NCBI GenBank assembly: GCA_963921935.1
Contig: OY998180.1
Span: forward strand, 86,859,139 to 86,923,138
DNA from: Galeruca laticollis
Lineage: Eukaryota > Arthropoda > Insecta > Coleoptera > Chrysomelidae
DNA: 64,000 bases
Reading direction: 5' to 3'
Part shown: in pieces, positions 53,274 to 64,000 of the stretch
How positions within the stretch are numbered: the first letter of the stretch is position 1
Layout: every line of letters starts with the position of its first letter
Translations under genes and position numbers: made by a program
The notes under the pieces: generated by a model
What the model was told of the DNA's origin: nothing
Database searches by the model: none
What the model saw: only the letters and a program-made list of their open reading frames with translations

Positions 53274-55627
53274 CCCTTATCTGGTCCGACGTCGTCTAGC
53301 AGACTACGCGATTAGAATATCTGTTTCTTATTGGTCACTGTGATAATTCAGAAACCTCCTATTTTATCTAATCGCTCTGCTGTTTGAGCACGGTAGGTGG
53401 GTGTAGTTGAGACGTTATTGAGGCATTCTCTTGTCAGATATAATAAGAGGTAGTTCAATTGTCGTCTCTCAGATGACGTCCGACCGTTTGTGTTAGTTAT
53501 TTGTGTGCATCAGTGTTTGAGAAATATGGCCTGGCCGAGTAAACGAGCACGTTTGGAGGATGAAGAAACTCGTCTAAAGTGGTACAATGATACAAGTGAC
53601 AGTGATAGTGATGTAGATGATGTATGTATCGGGAGATTATAACATTGAGTCAGAACATGATACAGATTCAGAATTATCTGTTGCTGAGGACTTTGAAGAA
53701 AATGATACAGTGGAGGTCACTGACAATGTCAAAACTTATATATGGGGAAAAATCGATACAGAAGGTGTACTTCGGAAGTTAGACCTTCATCTAGAACTCG
53801 ATAACATAACATTGTAATGAAAGTACCTTTTATGAAAGAGAAAGCCAGAGTGCTAGGCGAAACTGCGGATCCGTTTTCTATTTGGAATTTGCTTTTTAGT
53901 AGTAACATTTTGCAACATATTATACAGTACACAAACAAAAAATTAAGTACAAATCATAAGAGGTATTCTATTGATTCTAGACATCATGTAGAAGACATTG
54001 ATATCATAGATCTAAAGGTATTTTTAGGCATTTTAATATATACAGCAATATTCAATTTCAGCCATGAGAATATAGACAGGTTATTTGCAACCAATGGTAC
54101 TGGAAGAGAGATATTTAGATCGGTTATGAGCAAGAAGAGGTTTGTTGTTCTATTAGCCGCCATACAATTCGACAATCCTGATGATAGGGAGGAGCGCAAG
54201 AAAGGCGATCCAGTTGCATCAATTCAATTTGTATTTAACAACTTTATAGAAAATTGTCAGTGTTTGTGGACTTGGCCAGTCTACTACTGTAGATGAAATG
54301 CTTGTAAGTTTCTTTGGACGGTGCCGTTTCAAAATATATATGCCCAATAAATCGGCAAAATACGGCCTCAAAATACAGTGTCTTACGGATGCGCGAAATA
54401 GTTATCTATATAACGCGTACATCTACAGTGTAGAAGACTCGGATGGTTTTGGTCTCAGCAATGAAGATAAATACTCCTTACAGCCCACTCAAGCTGTATT
54501 ACGTCCAGCTGAACCAATTTTTAACAGCAATGGATATATTACATCTGACAATTGGTATACATCAATACAGTTAGTGGATGTTTTGCGAAAAAAGAATTTG
54601 ACTTTTGTGGGCACAATGAGGAAAAATAAGGCCGAAATACCACCATGATTCCTACAACATAGAAAACGAGCTGAGGAATGAACTCTTTACGAATTTAGGG
54701 AAGAATGCATTCTAATTTCCGATGTTGAGAAAGTTGGAAAAGCCACAGTACTAGTATCTTTCATGCACGACAGGCTTTTCACTGATCCTTCTACAAACAA
54801 ACCCGAAATTATCGCTTACTATAACGAAAAGACAGGCAGAGTAAATTATCTTGACGAGAAATGTTCTAAAAGCACTTCGAGCCGCCGAACTCGAAGATGG
54901 CCTTTAGCTATTTTTTCCGTCTCTTGGATGTTCCGTAAAACAAAAAAGTGTTTATAGTTAGCAGTTAGCCATGCAATTAGTGCAAGATCACATGAAAAGA
55001 GGATTGTCAATTGCTGCTATTCCACGTGACATTAGGACTACTATACGGAGAATACTTGGTGCTCCAGATAATGAAGAGGAAAAAAACATAAATGTTATGA
55101 TTCTAGAAAAACGTGAGATTTGTCACTTACGTCCTTCTAAAAAGCGTAGAATGGCAAAATACTTATGTCTCAAGTGCCATAAGCCCATTTGTTTATAATG
55201 CACGAAACCAATATGCAATAATTGCGCAGAAAAATAGTTAACTTTCGCTCTTGCTGGAGCTGTATTTTTTTGTTATATATTGTGTTTCTCATAATTTTTT
55301 GCTGACTGGCTATTCCAAGAACGTAATTAATACTGTGAACCTAGATTTTTTCACCTTTACTATTTTCTGTAACTCTCAGTTTACAAGTAATTGTTTTTTT
55401 TTTAATTTTGCTTTATGGTATTTTATTTTTATTACAATTTTGGTATGCTTTTTTTTAAATGCGTTGATTTTCACACATCTTACTTTTCAATGTATATTAT
55501 ACCCATACCGAATAAAATATTTAGTTTATTTACACCCATGTTTTTTTTCTTGGCCTATCAAAAAAGTAGTCTCCGAGACTACGCCGGACCTTCAACGTAA
55601 CTAATATGGCTTCGGACCCGTTAAGGG
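53274..55627 (+). mobile_element. piggyBac-type transposon (piggyBac-2), 2.35 kb
   Basis: Left end TTTA then CCCTTATCTGGTCCGA; right end, inverted, TTAA then CCCTTAACGGGTCCGA. The ends agree at 14 of 16 bases. The target is TTAA with one change at the left. A subterminal motif is repeated: GTCTAGCAGACTACGCG on the left and GTAGTCTCGGAGACTACGCC on the right. It encloses one broken piggyBac transposase. Complete in length, dead in coding. Confidence 0.85.
53527..55236 (+). pseudogene. piggyBac transposase (piggyBac-2), inactivated
   Basis: N-terminus MAWPSKRARLEDEETRL with an acidic Ser/Asp stretch. Piece 53817-54296 carries PFSIWNLLFSSNILQHII, DLKVFLGILIYTAI and FDNPDDREERKK. After a frameshift near 54290, VDEMLVSFFGRCRFKIYMPNK (first Asp), CLTDARNSYLYNAYIY (second), ITSDNWYTSIQLVDVL (third), FVGTMRKNKAEIPP. 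Later MHDRLF..., then IIAYYNEKTGRVNYLDEK. The C-terminus is a Cys-rich finger, YLCLKCHKPICL-stop-CTKPICNNC, with an in-frame TAA at 55197. Catalytic Asps survive; at least four frame breaks. Confidence 0.88.
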
Positions 55628-55631
55628 TTAA

Positions 55632-56149
55632 ATATTCTAATTTGTTTGTATTGTATGTACTCACTGGTTGCTAAAGACGACGCGCGTCAATCTAACTGTT
55701 TCTATTTTGCGTCTCAAATATAGCCATAAACGAACTTAAAACAGTACGTTTATGGCTATAAAAGCATTGTTATGGGACGATTTAAGGCAGATTGTAGTTT
55801 ACTGTTGGAGGCATTATATCAGAGGTCATTCCCAGAACACTATGACTTTCAGTATCCGCTAGCATTCTGCTTTGCTCTGTATAAGCCTGTTTTGAGCATT
55901 TAGAAATACGAGTATGCACACTTCTATATGCTGTCTATTTGGCCTCCTTTTCCAGAAATATATGGAGAGAATTATTTCCATGGCTGCTGACGATGTGGTA
56001 CTGATGGTACCAGTAATAGCCATACAAGCCTGTCTCTGTATACTACAGAGCTTTGCTTGTGCCGTTTTGTGTAAAACTTTTGACCATCAAGCAATGGCTC
56101 CATATGTGATCATTGGTCTAGCAATCATCACATATATCCAATAAATTTG
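55632..56149. other. no recognisable gene
   Basis: Contains an inverted repeat TAGCCATAAACG ... CGTTTATGGCTA (55721-55758). ORF 55914-56144 has no clear domain and its end overlaps the start of the antisense LOA remnant. Confidence 0.4.
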
Positions 56150-57440
56150 TTTCGGACCCAAGCCTGAAGATTTTCCACAGATCCTGCAACTTTTTCCAAG
56201 TGAGGGATCCACGTAACTTTTTAATCTAGGATAATTCCCACATATTTACATCCGCTGCAAATGGAATAATCTCCTAGTGAAGGGAACTATTACAGTTTTA
56301 TCATGGTTAACAGACATCTGTTCCCTCTGGCACCAACTGTCCAGACTTGGTCCTTGCCAGAATGACAAGGTCATCTGCATACGCTTGCAGTTCTACCTCT
56401 CTTCCTACGAAAGTACCAAGCAGGTCATCCATCAAGAGTGACCACAGTAGGGGAGATAGCACTCCACCCTACGGGCAGCACCTGGAAACCTTAAAGCTAA
56501 TGTCCTCATCTTGAAGAAATGTAGTGGCTGTTCTATTAGTGAGCACGGCATATATCCAGCCGATAATCGTTGGTTTAATTTCCTTTTCAGCCAAAGCTGG
56601 ACCAATGGAGGCCGGTAGTGCATGGTCAAATGCTCGTTCGATGCCAAGAAAAATGGCCACCGTAATCTCGTTATTTTTAAGAGATTGTGTGATTTTCCCA
56701 ACAAGGTTGTGTAACGCTAAATCTGTTGATTTGCCAGTTTGATAAGCGTACTGGTGGATGCTCAAGGGGGAGTTGTATAATGCTACCCGCCTGATGTAGC
56801 AATCCAGTACTCTTTCAAGTCCTTTAAGCAGGAGAGATGTTAGGCTAATTGGTCTAACCGATTTAGTGTGTGGGTCTGTGCGGCCTATTTTCGGTATGTA
56901 TACTACCCTAGCCGCCAACCAACTGGGTGATATATAATTTCAGGCCAGACTAGCTCTATACAGTTTAATGAGGATGGATGAAAGTAATTCCAGTCTGTTT
57001 TGCAGCAGAGCTGGAAAAATGCCATCCTCTCCGGGAGATTTTAAGGGCTGAAACTATTTGATTGCCCATTCAATCGCCGGTGCTGTGATAACTTCCTTGG
57101 CGACCTCCCAATCGTTCATTTTGGGCCGCCTTGCGCTCTCAAAGTGGGTAGATCGATTGTTATCCAGAGATAAACTTCCGGGAAAGTGGTTTTTAATCAA
57201 AAGCTCTAACGTTTCTTTTCTAGAGGTCGTGAAAGTACCATCTGGTCGCTTCATCGACACTATCTCGGCAATCCACTCTTTCGATATAATCTTGTGTATT
57301 CTTGTACTGCGAAGTATATCAGATATATTCTCACAAAACTTCTTCCAAGACTCCCGCTTCGCTTTTCTAATTTCTTTATTTCTTTGTTGTAGATTATTAG
57401 AGCAGTTCTATAAGGCTCCCAGTTGCCTGACTCTTTAGCT
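56150..57440 (-). pseudogene. LOA-like non-LTR retrotransposon, second copy (RT part)
   Basis: Same family as 31383-34660, with long stretches nearly identical at the DNA level. It covers the pre-RT linker (57438-57054: RPDGTFTTSRKETLELLI) and the RT block 56918-56469 (AARVVYIPKIGRTDPHTKS, RPISLTSLLLKGLERVLDC, HQYAYQTGKSTDLALHNLV, FLGIERAFDHALP), then YADD in AYADDLVIL near 56380. The first catalytic Asp position reads FLGI instead of FLDI. Truncated at both ends; the upstream end abuts a (TA)n tract. Confidence 0.85.
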
Positions 57441-57459
57441 CGGATAAATAGTCGTCGAA

Positions 57460-57463
<4 letters not shown>

Positions 57464-57506
<43 letters not shown>
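57464..57506. repeat. (TA)n microsatellite
   Basis: AT dinucleotide run between LOA copy 2 and the hAT remnant. Confidence 0.95.
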
Positions 57507-57509
<3 letters not shown>

Positions 57510-57574
57510 CATTTTCAATAACTTCAGCCAAATCTAGTTTTTGATGCAGCTTTGTTTTCAAATGATATTAGAGA

Positions 57575-58344
57575 TTAATGTCGCAGCCTTTTTTCTAAGA
57601 AATGGGTATCTCTGTCACATTTTTTCGCAGTTTCACAAGCTTTGCACTTGATAGGTTTGAAGTCATTTCTATAAATTTTCATCTTTGCATTCGACTCTGC
57701 TAATGCTCTACATACGTCATCCAAATTGATATCGCATTTTTGTAAAGCTTTAGATGTATAATTGATGACATTCTGTATGCAGTGTATAATATCGCGAAGA
57801 AAAGTGAATTCAAAATTGTACATTTTTGTTTTAATCATTTCTGCATTACTTCGCCTCTCTTTACTGAAATTCTTGAGAACTATTTCAGGAAATGCTTTAA
57901 ATGCGAAATAATAAGGAAATTTTATTGCATAAATTGTATTGACTCTACTGGATAATCTAAACGTTTTATGCTATTCCCAAAAATATTATACAAATCTTGT
58001 AACGTTGTGAAAAAAAAGTGTAGTTCGATACAACAGCTAACAGCACCATTAACTACCAAATTCAAATTATGAGTAGTGCAACGTACGTGCTCCACATTAG
58101 ACTGAATATCCTTAATCTGTTTCTGTACACCATTATACATACCGCTCATCACACTGGCTTCATCATAACCTTGACCCACACATTTTTTTGAATATATATT
58201 TTGGTCAATAAGAAATGAAGTCACCTGTTTTACTAGATCTGCCGCGTTATGTTTGAATGCTGCATAAAAGCCCAGAAACCCATCTCTCACTTCTATATCG
58301 ATTGGCTGTCCATTTTCCGATCTAGTTATTACAGCATACCTCAC
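57575..58344 (-). pseudogene. hAT-type transposase remnant (ZMYM1/DUF4371-like)
   Basis: 58344-57922 starts MRYAVITRSENGQPIDIEVRD, with LVKQVTSFLIDQNI, then CVGQGYDEASVMSGMYNGVQKQIKDI and VRCTTHNLNLVVNGAV. This is the GQGYDGA..M.G...GVQ..I motif and CxxH-N-L-N-L segment of hAT transposases of the ZMYM1/DUF4371 type, including the catalytic Asp of YDEA. A second open piece (57838-57575) continues with RDIIHCIQ..., and ends in a Cys pair (CKACETAKKC). The C-terminal dimerisation domain is missing. No ends identified. Confidence 0.8.
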
Positions 58345-58965
58345 AACAATTCTTAGCTTTGGCGTTTTTCATTCGCAGTTAACATTTTCAACAGATATGC
58401 GTTTTTATTTAAGGGGGTTCCTATATAGGAGCATGTAGTTTTGCTGTTGTAGCGTTCTCAAAATAAGTCGATGCTAAACAAACAAACAATTTCTCTGAAA
58501 GGTTTAATTAAGATGTAAAATGTTCAAATCAATGAGAAAGCCAAATATTAACCCTTCCTCTTTATAAAAAAAATTGCATTCGATTATTCTACATTTAATG
58601 AGCAAGTATTTTGTTTTGTATCGGATAATTCTGATAACGCCAAAATAATATTGACAATAAAATTTTCATGTGGGATTTTAAATTTTGGCGATTTTGTTGG
58701 TTTTGACTACAACCATGCAGATGTAATAAAATTTTAATATTGAGATGACTATCTATTCGTAGATAAAGGTTATCTATGTTAGTTTATTTTTATGGACAAT
58801 CGTAGATATAGACTAATTTTCTAAGTTCAGTGGATGTCTACATTATCTTCAGTTAGTTTAATACATTTTTCCTTTTCTGTACAATTGATTATATTTACTT
58901 TTAATGTATAATTTGGTTCAAAAGCTTAATTATAAATAGATTTTCTGTGTTGTTATTGACAGCAT

Positions 58966-58970
<5 letters not shown>
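58345..58970. other. no recognisable gene
   Basis: AT-rich, no domain on either strand. Confidence 0.4.
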
Positions 58971-59055
<85 letters not shown>

Positions 59056-59062
59056 TATATAG
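58971..59062. repeat. (TA)n microsatellite
   Basis: About 90 bp of almost pure AT dinucleotides with two small interruptions, abutting the 5' break of the RTE-like fragment. Confidence 0.95.
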
Positions 59063-60318
59063 CCAGCATAACACTAAGACTCTCCAAAAGATATACTATT
59101 CAGATTATTCAGGTATACGCCCCAACAATCAGCCTTAGTGACGACGAAATAGAAGAATTCTATAATGAAATAACCCAAGCGCTCAGCAACTACAATAGTC
59201 ACTTCGAATACATAATGCCAAAGTAGGACACAGGAAAGACCAAGAAAAAGAAATGGGGAAATATGGATTTGGAGAAAGGCATGAACGAGGAGAGAGATTA
59301 ACACAATTCGCACACCTTCAGAACATGTATGTGGCAAACTCCCTCTTCAAGAAGAATCCTAACAGGAAATGGACGTGCGAAGGCACCGGTGCAACTATCA
59401 AAAACGAAATAGGCTTTATCCCCACCTATAAAATCAACACAGTAAAAGATCTAAGCACACTCAACAAGTTCACCACAGGAAGCGACCATCGACTAATTAG
59501 AGCTCGACTGGTATTAGATATAAAACTAGAAAGGTCAAGACTAATCAAAATCGACACAACTAAAAACATGAACAACGAAAGGCTGAAAGAGAACTCTCAC
59601 CAATATGAAGCATTACTAGAAGAAAGACTACAAAAAGTGGAATATGACAACCCTGAACTGATAGACACAATTCGAAACTGCGCCGTAGAAGTGTGAGGTC
59701 TGCAACAACGAGGTGAACACAAAAAACTAACTGCGGAAACAAAAGCACTATTACAAAAACGGAGAGAAATGAAAAAGAGAACAAACATTCAAAGAATTGA
59801 ATACACCGAACTGTGCAAGACGATACGAAAGAAAATCGCAGAAGATATCAAGAACTACAACGAGAAACTGGTACAAACAACAATAGAAAACCGTAAAAGC
59901 TATAAACATGCAAAAAAAGACACTGATAAAAGGGAAAAGACAGATAGTTGCATTAACTGATGGAAACACAAGAACCACAGACAGGAAAGAAATAAAAGAC
60001 CTAGTAGAAAAATTCTATGGAGACCTATACAACGCCCCTGAAAATTTGAAAGATATAATAGAACACTAAGAAGAGGCCATACCAGAAGTATTGGTCGAGG
60101 AAGTAGAAATGGCACTGAATAGCATGAAAAATGGCAAAGCATCGGGAAATGACGGCATCACGACCGAAATACTCAAATATGCAGGAGCTAAAACATGGAA
60201 GTACCTTGCCAAACTATACACGAGCTGTCTGATGTCCAGGAGCATACCTAAAGAGTGGAACAACGCCCTTATAGTGTTCATCCACAAGAAAGGCAGCAAT
60301 GAAGACATTAAGAACTAG
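59063..60318 (+). pseudogene. RTE-like non-LTR retrotransposon fragment: endonuclease to RT start
   Basis: Order of motifs: QIIQVYAPTISLSDDEIEEFY (endonuclease strand), then GKYGFGERHERGERLTQFA, NRKWTCEGTGATIKNEIGFI (usually NEIDYI, so the Asp is Gly), TGSDHRLIRARL (SDH motif intact), linker helices (59560-59960), and MALNSMKNGKASGNDGITTE, IPKEWNNALIVFIHKKG (RT fingers). Similar proteins in databases are often mislabelled craniofacial development protein 2-like. 5'- and 3'-truncated; stops and frameshifts at about 59226, 59695, 59960 and 60067. Confidence 0.85.
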
Positions 60319-60329
60319 AGACACAATTT

Positions 60330-61074
60330 AACGAACAATTCAATAAATTATCTCGACTTACCTGCTATACAAATAATAGAGTTTGTTTCCACGAGTTGAA
60401 GAGAGTCCAGCTTCATTCCAGGGGAAAACAGGAGCAGAGTGAACAAAGAAACTTTCAAGTGTTGTGAACAGGTTAGTGTATAAATAATTTTATATGCTCA
60501 ACCATTTTAAAAAAATTCAGACACACACAACTAATTTGGCCAAATTTCACCACGAATAATTTTCTAGGTATAAGAATATTCAATTTAAGTAAGTTAGTTT
60601 GTAGTAATAATTTTGTTTAACAGAAGTTTTTCCTTCATAATTATAATGTTTTTCAATTTGATGTCTATCCGTAATTATATGAACTAAATTTTGACTCTTC
60701 TGAATTTTATTTACATGTCATCTGATAAATATAGGAAAAGGAGTGATATCATAGAGGTCGAATGGGTATGTTACACATAACTACTCACAGCTTTTGGAGG
60801 AGATCATGTTAATGCAATATTCAGAAAATACAAATTTCATATATTTCAATTTAATCTCTAATCCCACGGGAGTAGAGTGTTCTCATGTTCTCCATTAATT
60901 AATAAGAAATAAAAAAAATATTAATAAATTATCCTGAGCTAGCTATTTAATTTAAACCATAGACAAACAAACAATGATTAAATAAAAACATAGACAAAAT
61001 ATATACATAGATAAATTAAATTTAATAAATAAATCAATAATTAAAGTAAAACTGTAATAATATATTATAAATAT

Positions 61075-61079
<5 letters not shown>
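60330..61079. other. no recognisable gene
   Basis: Non-coding AT-rich sequence between the RTE-like fragment and the next (TA)n tract. Confidence 0.4.

Positions 61080-61128
<49 letters not shown>
61080..61128. repeat. (TA)n microsatellite
   Basis: AT dinucleotide run just outside the LTR copy C, mirroring the tract outside copy A. Confidence 0.95.
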
Positions 61129-61132
<4 letters not shown>

Positions 61133-61139
61133 CTATGTA

Positions 61140-64000
61140 TATGATAAATACTTACTTACTTTTGATTATATACTTATTTATTTTTGATTATGAAATTTAA
61201 ATGATGATGTTTATTATTTAGAATTTTTGTTTAGTTTGGCTAGCTCAGTTGGTTATTGTTATTTTGTTTAGTAATTTATTTTAATTTGATTATTCGGCAG
61301 CATGAAATCCTTTTTCTCTTTGAGTCCTGGCATTTTATATTGTTGTAATTGTTTAAATAAAAAGAAAACACATTATTTTGAAATCAATTTAATTTTAAAT
61401 TTAATATTTTATATATTTGATAAAAATAATATGAGACGCCACTGGTTGTATTATATCTACTTATTTATTTTAATCATTTCATCAATGCGCATGCGTGAAA
61501 AACTAGTCATGCGCTTTAGCATAAAAAGAACAATTCTTACACTAAAGAAGCATCTATATTTATACAAACATAGTTTGTTTGACGATGCAGACAAGTAAAT
61601 GGTTCAAACACATAGAAGAATTTATTTATAAATCATACATATATATGATACAAATTGCTGTGGGAAGAAAATAGTTATATACATAGATAGAAATATAGGA
61701 ATTATATACAGATGGACATAGTTATTACATTATGAAATTTCAATCACCAGATTTATGCAATTACAAGATGGCGTAAGTACATATTTCAATTTATTTAAAA
61801 TTCGGCCTTTTATTAATTTTAACGATTTATGCGATTAATTCACTATATAAAGTCTGTTTCTTTCTTTTTTAGATCGATCATATGTGCAAAAGTTTATCAA
61901 TTTATGAAATTAAGTACTTATTTGAGTATTTTGAGTTTTTACTCTGATTATTGGCCAATAATGATTTAAAAACACTGACCTGTTGCTCTTGAATTGGGAT
62001 GAAAGTCTCTGGATCCCAGGAACACTCCGCTGAAGCTCCAAAAAACCAAAATTTATGAAAATTTCGTAGATTCTTGCCGAAAAACTTGATACAATTGACT
62101 GTGAGTATTACTAAGATTGTATTTAATAGTACTTTATAGGTTTAAATGTCTTAAACCGGGAATTTCTTGAATTTTCAGGAACACCATCACACACTCCTCG
62201 CTTCTTGACACCAGCTTCCCTAATTCTTTCAAGCGTCCCCTCGATTCTCTACTTTTTTCAACAAACAGTCTTTTGTTCTTTTTCAGGTCACTATTTCAAA
62301 GTTTATTTGTTGATTCACAATTTGTTCTGTCATATTTTATAACCAATAAAATATTGTCTTTTGCAATCAGATTAATTGAAACTTCTTTCACTTATTAAAG
62401 AATTTCATACATACACTCTTTTACATTATTAGTTCATTTATAGAGTTTCTATGAGATTTTTCATCATACAAATAAATTAAAATTGGTTATACATAGATAC
62501 ATTTACATGGTACAACATTCAATATTATTATTGATAATATATCACTGTTACACTCTTATTATTCATAAATATAAATTCTCTTATGTTATTTGTCTAAACT
62601 CTTTGCAATATATTATTTATAATAAACTTTAACAAATTACTATTTATTGATTCAATGTTTATTTTATTTACCATATATCATTTGTCTATATGTCATTATT
62701 TGTTTATCTATGAAAATCTATTGAATTCTATTCTATTCAATATTTGTATTTGTTTTTATTCTTAAATTAATGATTATAATGAATTATCTATAATAATATT
62801 TGTATTCTAATGTAACTACTTATATCTAAAATTCTCTTGACTTGACTATATAATTATTTCTTTTTAGGTGAACAGCTGGTTATGGTATGGAAATTATTCT
62901 TCGTCTTAGGCAACTTTATTTACATCATTACATTGGTTAGGCAATCTCTATATTTTGTATTATTATTGAGGTAATTCCTTATTTATTATATTGTTATAGG
63001 CTATTATTTAATATATCTTTATTTGATATGTTGTTTAAATTAAGAAAAGTGTTTCCTTTTTACCTGTTTTCTTAAATTATATTATTTTCATATATTTTAA
63101 TACTAGCAACATATTTTTATAATACTTATTCTCTTATTATCTATGATATCTGGTTCAATTCCCCTCAAATTTAAATTTAAATGATATCCATACCCTGGAT
63201 ATTTATTTAAATTTCAATTTTCTTATTATAAATGATTGATTTTATTTTATTCAAAAAAAAAATTAACAATTTTATGGCATAATCTTACTTTCTTTAACTT
63301 TGTTTCTCAAATATTTGTTCACATATTTCCTACTACAAAATCTATTTCTTTCAATAACTGTCTCCTAATTCTTTCCTTAAAATACACTTGATTGAGATCA
63401 ATGTCAATTTATATTTATAATATTACTTCATATAATACTTCTCTATTATCATTTCTTCCTAACATCCACTTATATATCAACTCATTTCTTTGTAATTACA
63501 ATATAATTCTATATACTCCTCATATCATATTTCTTTTCAATATTCATTATTCAATATAATTAATTATTTCTTAAATTCATATATATATATCAATATCAAC
63601 TTCCTTATTCCTTCCTGTATTTTCAAGTAATCTATAAGATTCTAATTGACATTAAACATTACCTCCTATATTTTTAATCAATATCATTCATTATTATCCT
63701 TTCCTATCCTTTATTACTTACATCTTATTTCCTTATTTGAAAAATGTGAACTTCTATTTGATACTTGAGTTATTCTTATTTTATCCCCTCTATCCTATAT
63801 TCTTTAATAGTTTCATTCTATGTAAAACCAGTATCTCTTATAAATTGTTTCCTTTATTTACTATATATATTGATTTGCCATACTCACAAATTTTTAAAAT
63901 GTTTTAATTATAAGTTTTACCTAATAAATTTTTCTTTATATCATATTATATTTTATTTTTTAGGTTCTGAAGAAACAAACGAGATGAATTTAATTGGATC
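61140..64000 (-). repeat. third copy (C) of the giant LTR repeat, runs off the window
   Basis: Aligns with copy A (5309-8200) along its whole length but is clearly more diverged, with many small indels and almost no internal (TA)n. Plus-strand splice-like sites are retained: donors GTAAGT at 61773, GTGAGT at 62101, GTAATT at 62971; acceptors ending 61872, 62286 (TTTTTCAG), 62867 and 63963. Whether it is a solo LTR or part of a full element cannot be told because the window ends. ORF 61302-61598 shows no domain. Confidence 0.8.

Noticed and set aside
1..64000. tRNA or rRNA genes
   Set aside because: None recognised; the tRNA-like match at 22661-22678 is a primer-binding site.

Overview
The window is AT-rich animal DNA, almost certainly from an insect. 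The evidence is the mix of mobile elements: an errantivirus-type endogenous retrovirus, LOA-like non-LTR elements, piggyBac, pogo, Penelope-like and Helitron remnants. A beetle is possible but unproven. I find no intact host gene. Nearly everything recognisable is a mobile element, most are broken, and many are nested. (TA)n microsatellites punctuate the window and often sit at element ends.

Layout. 0.2-1.5 kb: Penelope-like element (PLE) remnant. 1.6-5.3 kb: no recognisable gene. 5.3-13.2 kb: minus-strand LTR element with about 3.1-kb LTRs and only a gag-like coiled-coil ORF, split by a second PLE with a 14-bp target duplication. 13.2-14.5 kb: Ty3/gypsy integrase and LTR remnant. 15.4-15.8 kb: hairpin MITE and a third PLE 3' end. 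15.9-22.7 kb: decayed errantivirus with tRNA-Ser-type primer site, gag, protease, RT/RNase H, integrase and env. 22.7-26.4 kb: mariner-type and I/jockey-type fragments, the latter split by a 5'-truncated LOA-like element with 14-bp target duplications. 27.1-28.7 kb: palindrome with arms of about 660 bp. 31.4-34.7 kb: LOA-like element with DUF4780-type ORF1. 34.8-35.7 kb: Ty3/gypsy gag. 35.8-40.5 kb: pogo transposase with C-terminal PHD-like finger, interrupted by a MITE and Helitron helicase pieces. 42.3-51.45 kb: region bounded by piggyBac termini holding a dead transposase, a 174-bp tandem repeat and a large satellite. 53.3-55.6 kb: second piggyBac. 56.2-57.4 kb: second LOA copy. 57.6-58.35 kb: hAT remnant. 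59.1-60.3 kb: RTE-like remnant. 61.2-64.0 kb: third copy of the 3-kb LTR repeat.

Most interesting system: the satellite at 46.16-51.23 kb. Units of about 350 and 355 bp each carry a motif that folds as a type I hammerhead ribozyme: stem I CCGTA/TACGG, a CCGATGA core, stem II GGCT-AATG-AGCC, GAAAC, a short stem III, and a GTC cleavage triplet. There are 15 full-length copies and one half copy. In the full copies the usual U4 of CUGAUGA reads C. The array is split by (TA)n tracts into four blocks, each head-to-head inverted. This resembles animal retrozymes, small non-autonomous elements that make circular RNA and are thought to be mobilised by PLE machinery. One PLE here carries its own hammerhead, with a consensus CTGACGA core, in inverted terminal copies. 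A PLE-retrozyme relationship is therefore plausible but unproven. Here the retrozyme-like satellite sits between piggyBac ends.
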